From IMG/VR virus record IMGVR_UViG_3300008262_006604, positions 1-25,699 of that record: DNA of 25,699 nt. One strand, given 5' to 3'. Source of the DNA: a virus. The notes under the pieces were generated by a model. The model was not told the origin of the DNA, made no database searches, and saw nothing but the letters and a program-made list of their open reading frames with translations. A program made the position numbers and the translations under genes. Below, piece after piece: positions 24,150 through 25,699 of the stretch (position 1 is the first letter of the stretch; the number at the start of each line of letters is the position of its first letter).

Positions 24150-24177
24150 TTGAGATTTTTTGCAATTTTGAGATAAT
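24150..24177 (+). promoter_or_regulatory. hsp20 promoter, TTGAGATTTTT-N11-GATAAT
   Basis: TTGAGA (24150-24155, 5 of 6 to TTGACA) and GATAAT (24172-24177, 5 of 6 to TATAAT) are 16 bases apart. The first 11 bases and the spacing are identical to 17863-17889. It lies between the preceding terminator and hsp20, so it should drive hsp20 alone, with the transcript start near 24183. An alternative is the Bacteroidetes-type -7 element TAnnTTTG, matched by TAAATTTG at 24178-24185, which would move the start downstream. Confidence 0.65.
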
Positions 24178-24181
24178 TAAA

Positions 24182-24210
24182 TTTGTTCAGCGCCGCAAGG
24201 GTTGAACAAA
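24182..24210 (+). promoter_or_regulatory. Hairpin with GCAA tetraloop at the predicted 5' end of the hsp20 mRNA
   Basis: TTTGTTCAGC (24182-24191) pairs with GTTGAACAAA (24201-24210), with one G-T wobble. Inside, CC (24193-24194) pairs with GG (24199-24200) around a GCAA loop, leaving G24192 bulged. It is not followed by a T run, so it is not a plus-strand terminator. Placed at the start of the transcript, it could protect the mRNA from 5' decay or act as a temperature-sensitive or protein-binding element. Confidence 0.65.
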
Positions 24211-24231
24211 AACAATCATAGATTATAAATT

Positions 24232-24711
24232 ATGACACAACTAACAACATACGTTCCGGGGCACTTTGCCTCAACAGAACGGGTTTATCGTCAGTTACCC
24301 GCTCTGTTCAACGATAACTGGCTAAACAATATCTTCGGAGAAGTCGACAAAGCGTTTGACGTCCCGAATGCAGTATATCCTTACAATGTTCTTCAAGTAA
24401 GGAACTCTAAGGAAGAGATTATTCAATACGAAGTTGAAGTAGCTCTTGCTGGAGTTGGTAAGGATAATATTGATGTGAAAGTCCGTGATGGCAAACTGCA
24501 CATTGATATCAACAAAGACAAAGAAGAACTGTCAGAAACTGTGACTTACCTCAAAAAGGGAATCAGTCAAAGGAAAGGAAGCATGACTTTTAATCTTGAT
24601 GAAAAAGTCAATTCCAAGAAGATTAGTTCTTCTTATAAAGACGGTCTACTTAAAATCGTTATTCCTGCTGTAAAGCCGGAAACTATTGATATTGATATTA
24701 AAGTAGAGTAA
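24232..24711 (+). CDS. hsp20: Small heat shock protein, Hsp20/alpha-crystallin family
   Basis: This is a 159-residue protein, ATG at 24232. The alpha-crystallin domain covers about residues 50-152: VEVALAGVGKDNIDVKV (68-84), the strand KLHIDI (88-93), the loop to KKGISQRKGSMTFNL (108-122) and the hallmark DGLLKIVIP (137-145). The N-terminal arm (1-49) is short and hydrophobic, and the C-terminal IDIDIKVE could serve as an IxI oligomer motif. Small heat shock proteins hold unfolding proteins in a soluble state without ATP. Hsp20 is common in T4-like marine phages, probably helping virion protein folding or scaffold handling. It forms a single-gene unit with its own promoter, 5' hairpin and terminator. 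Confidence 0.95.
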   Translation: MTQLTTYVPGHFASTERVYRQLPALFNDNWLNNIFGEVDKAFDVPNAVYPYNVLQVRNSKEEIIQYEVEVALAGVGKDNIDVKVRDGKLHIDINKDKEELSETVTYLKKGISQRKGSMTFNLDEKVNSKKISSSYKDGLLKIVIPAVKPETIDIDIKVE

Positions 24712-24733
24712 TCAACCAAACATTAACAAACTT

Positions 24734-24767
24734 AAAGAGGGCTTCGAGAAGAGGCCCTCTTTTTTTT
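24734..24767 (+). terminator. Intrinsic terminator after hsp20, between convergent genes
   Basis: AAAGAGGGC (24734-24742) pairs perfectly with GCCCTCTTT (24754-24762). Three more inner pairs close a GAGAA loop, and the T run extends to 24767. It lies between hsp20 and the minus-strand gene ending at 24769. The minus-strand side has only a weak T tract, so two-way action is uncertain. Confidence 0.9.
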
Positions 24768-24768
24768 G

Positions 24769-25699
24769 TTACCTACTAACTTCTTCCCAATCCATGGAAG
24801 CAAACATTCCAGAACCATTAACAGTATCTGTAGAAGCAACTAAAGTAATTTCATACGGAGTCTTTGTTAAGTTGTTTCGTTCTAATTGGAATTTAAACAA
24901 AGCTTCCTTGAGAACATCCAAATTTGGAGAACCTTGATTAGAAGCATTTAGGAACCCGCTAGCCAATATTCTACCACCAGCGTAGCTTGTTCCAGTAATA
25001 TTATACTCAACAGCACTATCATCCCCAGCACTAATCCATGATCCTCCACTAGTAACTCCTGTAGCTCTTACTTGCCAATTATAGTTGATACCATTTCCTT
25101 TTCCGAGAATGGATAAAGCAGTCAAAATAACAATAGCATCCATCCTGTCCGGAGTAGTTTTTAAACGAATTGCAATAATTGGATAATATGTATTAACAGC
25201 GGCAAATAACACAGGAGTTATTATAGGAATGCTAACTGCTTGTTGCAAACCTCTTAATTCATAACCGCCTTCAGAAATTACCGTAGAGCAAACTTGTTTT
25301 AAAGTATGAGAACCGTTTGTTGCTCCTTTGTTAGTAATTTCGTATCTTAGTGGCAGAGAAGCAGTCGTAATATACGTAGAAGCAATTAGATTTGCGTGAT
25401 GGAACGAATGACAAACAATAAATTGACCGTTGATAACAAATCCGCAGCGCACTGTTCCGACTCCAAGCCACTCAACATCCATCCAAAAGATCTGAGCTTT
25501 TGTAATGTCTAATGTAATTTTTGAAGGACCTGTTCCATCAAGCTTGTCGCCATTCCATGCAGAAAGAGGAACAATTGTTTCAGAAGAAGGAGAGCCATTG
25601 ACTAGACTTCTTTCAACAAAGCTGATTGTGCTGTCATCCAGCTGAACATAAATTCCGTTATCCTGACCAAAGTAACCAACTCTTTGACGAAGATTAATT
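24769..25699 (-). CDS. Phage structural protein, partial (N-terminus beyond the right edge)
   Basis: The minus-strand frame is open without a stop from the window edge (25698) to TAA at 24769-24771, about 309 codons. An internal ATG at 25482 would give 237 residues, but the upstream codons (reading RQRVGYFGQDNGIYVQLDD, then WNGDKLDGTGPSKITLD and TKAQIFW) are clearly coding and continue into DVEWLGVGTVRCGFVINGQ. The true start is therefore outside the window. I recognise this WLGVGTVRxGF...CHxFHHAN pattern as a conserved virion protein of marine T4-like and giant phages, possibly a fibre- or capsid-associated beta-sandwich; the function is unproven. The strand matches the late block at 1-17835, and it is convergent with hsp20. 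Confidence 0.85.
   Translation of the reverse strand, partial: INLRQRVGYFGQDNGIYVQLDDSTISFVERSLVNGSPSSETIVPLSAWNGDKLDGTGPSKITLDITKAQIFWMDVEWLGVGTVRCGFVINGQFIVCHSFHHANLIASTYITTASLPLRYEITNKGATNGSHTLKQVCSTVISEGGYELRGLQQAVSIPIITPVLFAAVNTYYPIIAIRLKTTPDRMDAIVILTALSILGKGNGINYNWQVRATGVTSGGSWISAGDDSAVEYNITGTSYAGGRILASGFLNASNQGSPNLDVLKEALFKFQLERNNLTKTPYEITLVASTDTVNGSGMFASMDWEEVSR

Noticed and set aside
25480-25482. ATG at 25482 as the true start of the right-edge gene
   Set aside because: More than 70 uninterrupted codons with recognisable family sequence continue upstream to the window edge.
1-25699. CRISPR arrays, insertion sequences, rRNA or tRNA genes
   Set aside because: No regularly spaced repeats, no transposase genes or terminal inverted repeats, and no tRNA or rRNA signatures were found by eye on either strand.

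Overview
The window looks like part of the genome of an A+T-rich, T4-like tailed phage (myovirus) of the kind common in marine and freshwater samples. The evidence is a gp25-type baseplate wedge protein next to a gp6/baseplate-J-type protein, a run of very large tail or baseplate proteins built from PKD, NHL beta-propeller and lectin-like domains, a class I ribonucleotide reductase, and a phage Hsp20. Shine-Dalgarno sites are almost absent; most start codons follow an A/T-rich box instead. I cannot name the host. The short NrdA, the NrdB metal site and the lack of Shine-Dalgarno sites would fit a Bacteroidetes-like host, but a pelagic proteobacterial or cyanobacterial host is also possible.

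Layout. Positions 1-17835 are one tightly packed minus-strand (late, virion) block read from right to left: gp25, gp6 (in two pieces), a 1024-residue PKD plus propeller protein, a giant tail protein now split over three reading frames, a PKD protein, a beta-rich protein, an 822-residue lectin/propeller protein, a 1037-residue propeller protein, and the start of one more gene. From 17836 the direction switches. Positions 17899-24711 are a plus-strand block: a conserved phage protein, a small protein, a possible ADP-ribosyltransferase-like protein, nrdB, an unknown gene broken by a frameshift, the remains of the nrdA 5' end, a GIY-YIG homing endonuclease gene, the working nrdA, a 70-residue conserved phage protein, a strong terminator, and hsp20 with its own promoter and a 5' hairpin. 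A second terminator separates hsp20 from a convergent minus-strand structural gene that runs off the right edge.

Most notable points. (1) A homing endonuclease gene has inserted just after the nrdA start. Its own last codons now supply a new start codon for nrdA, and the first 11 codons of nrdA exist twice, with six nucleotide differences that are all synonymous. (2) Two promoters share the same architecture, TTGAGATTTTT-N11-GATAA. One precedes the plus-strand block and the other precedes hsp20. The predicted hsp20 transcript starts with a hairpin capped by a GCAA tetraloop. (3) Four reading-frame breaks, in three genes, all need a +1 shift. They may be assembly errors, true lesions or recoding. 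(4) The tail proteins show domain shuffling: a lectin domain apparently split by a beta-propeller, and small Cys/Trp and W...LxPG modules shared between different genes.

Functions are assigned from remembered family motifs, not from database searches. Positions inside proteins were counted by hand.
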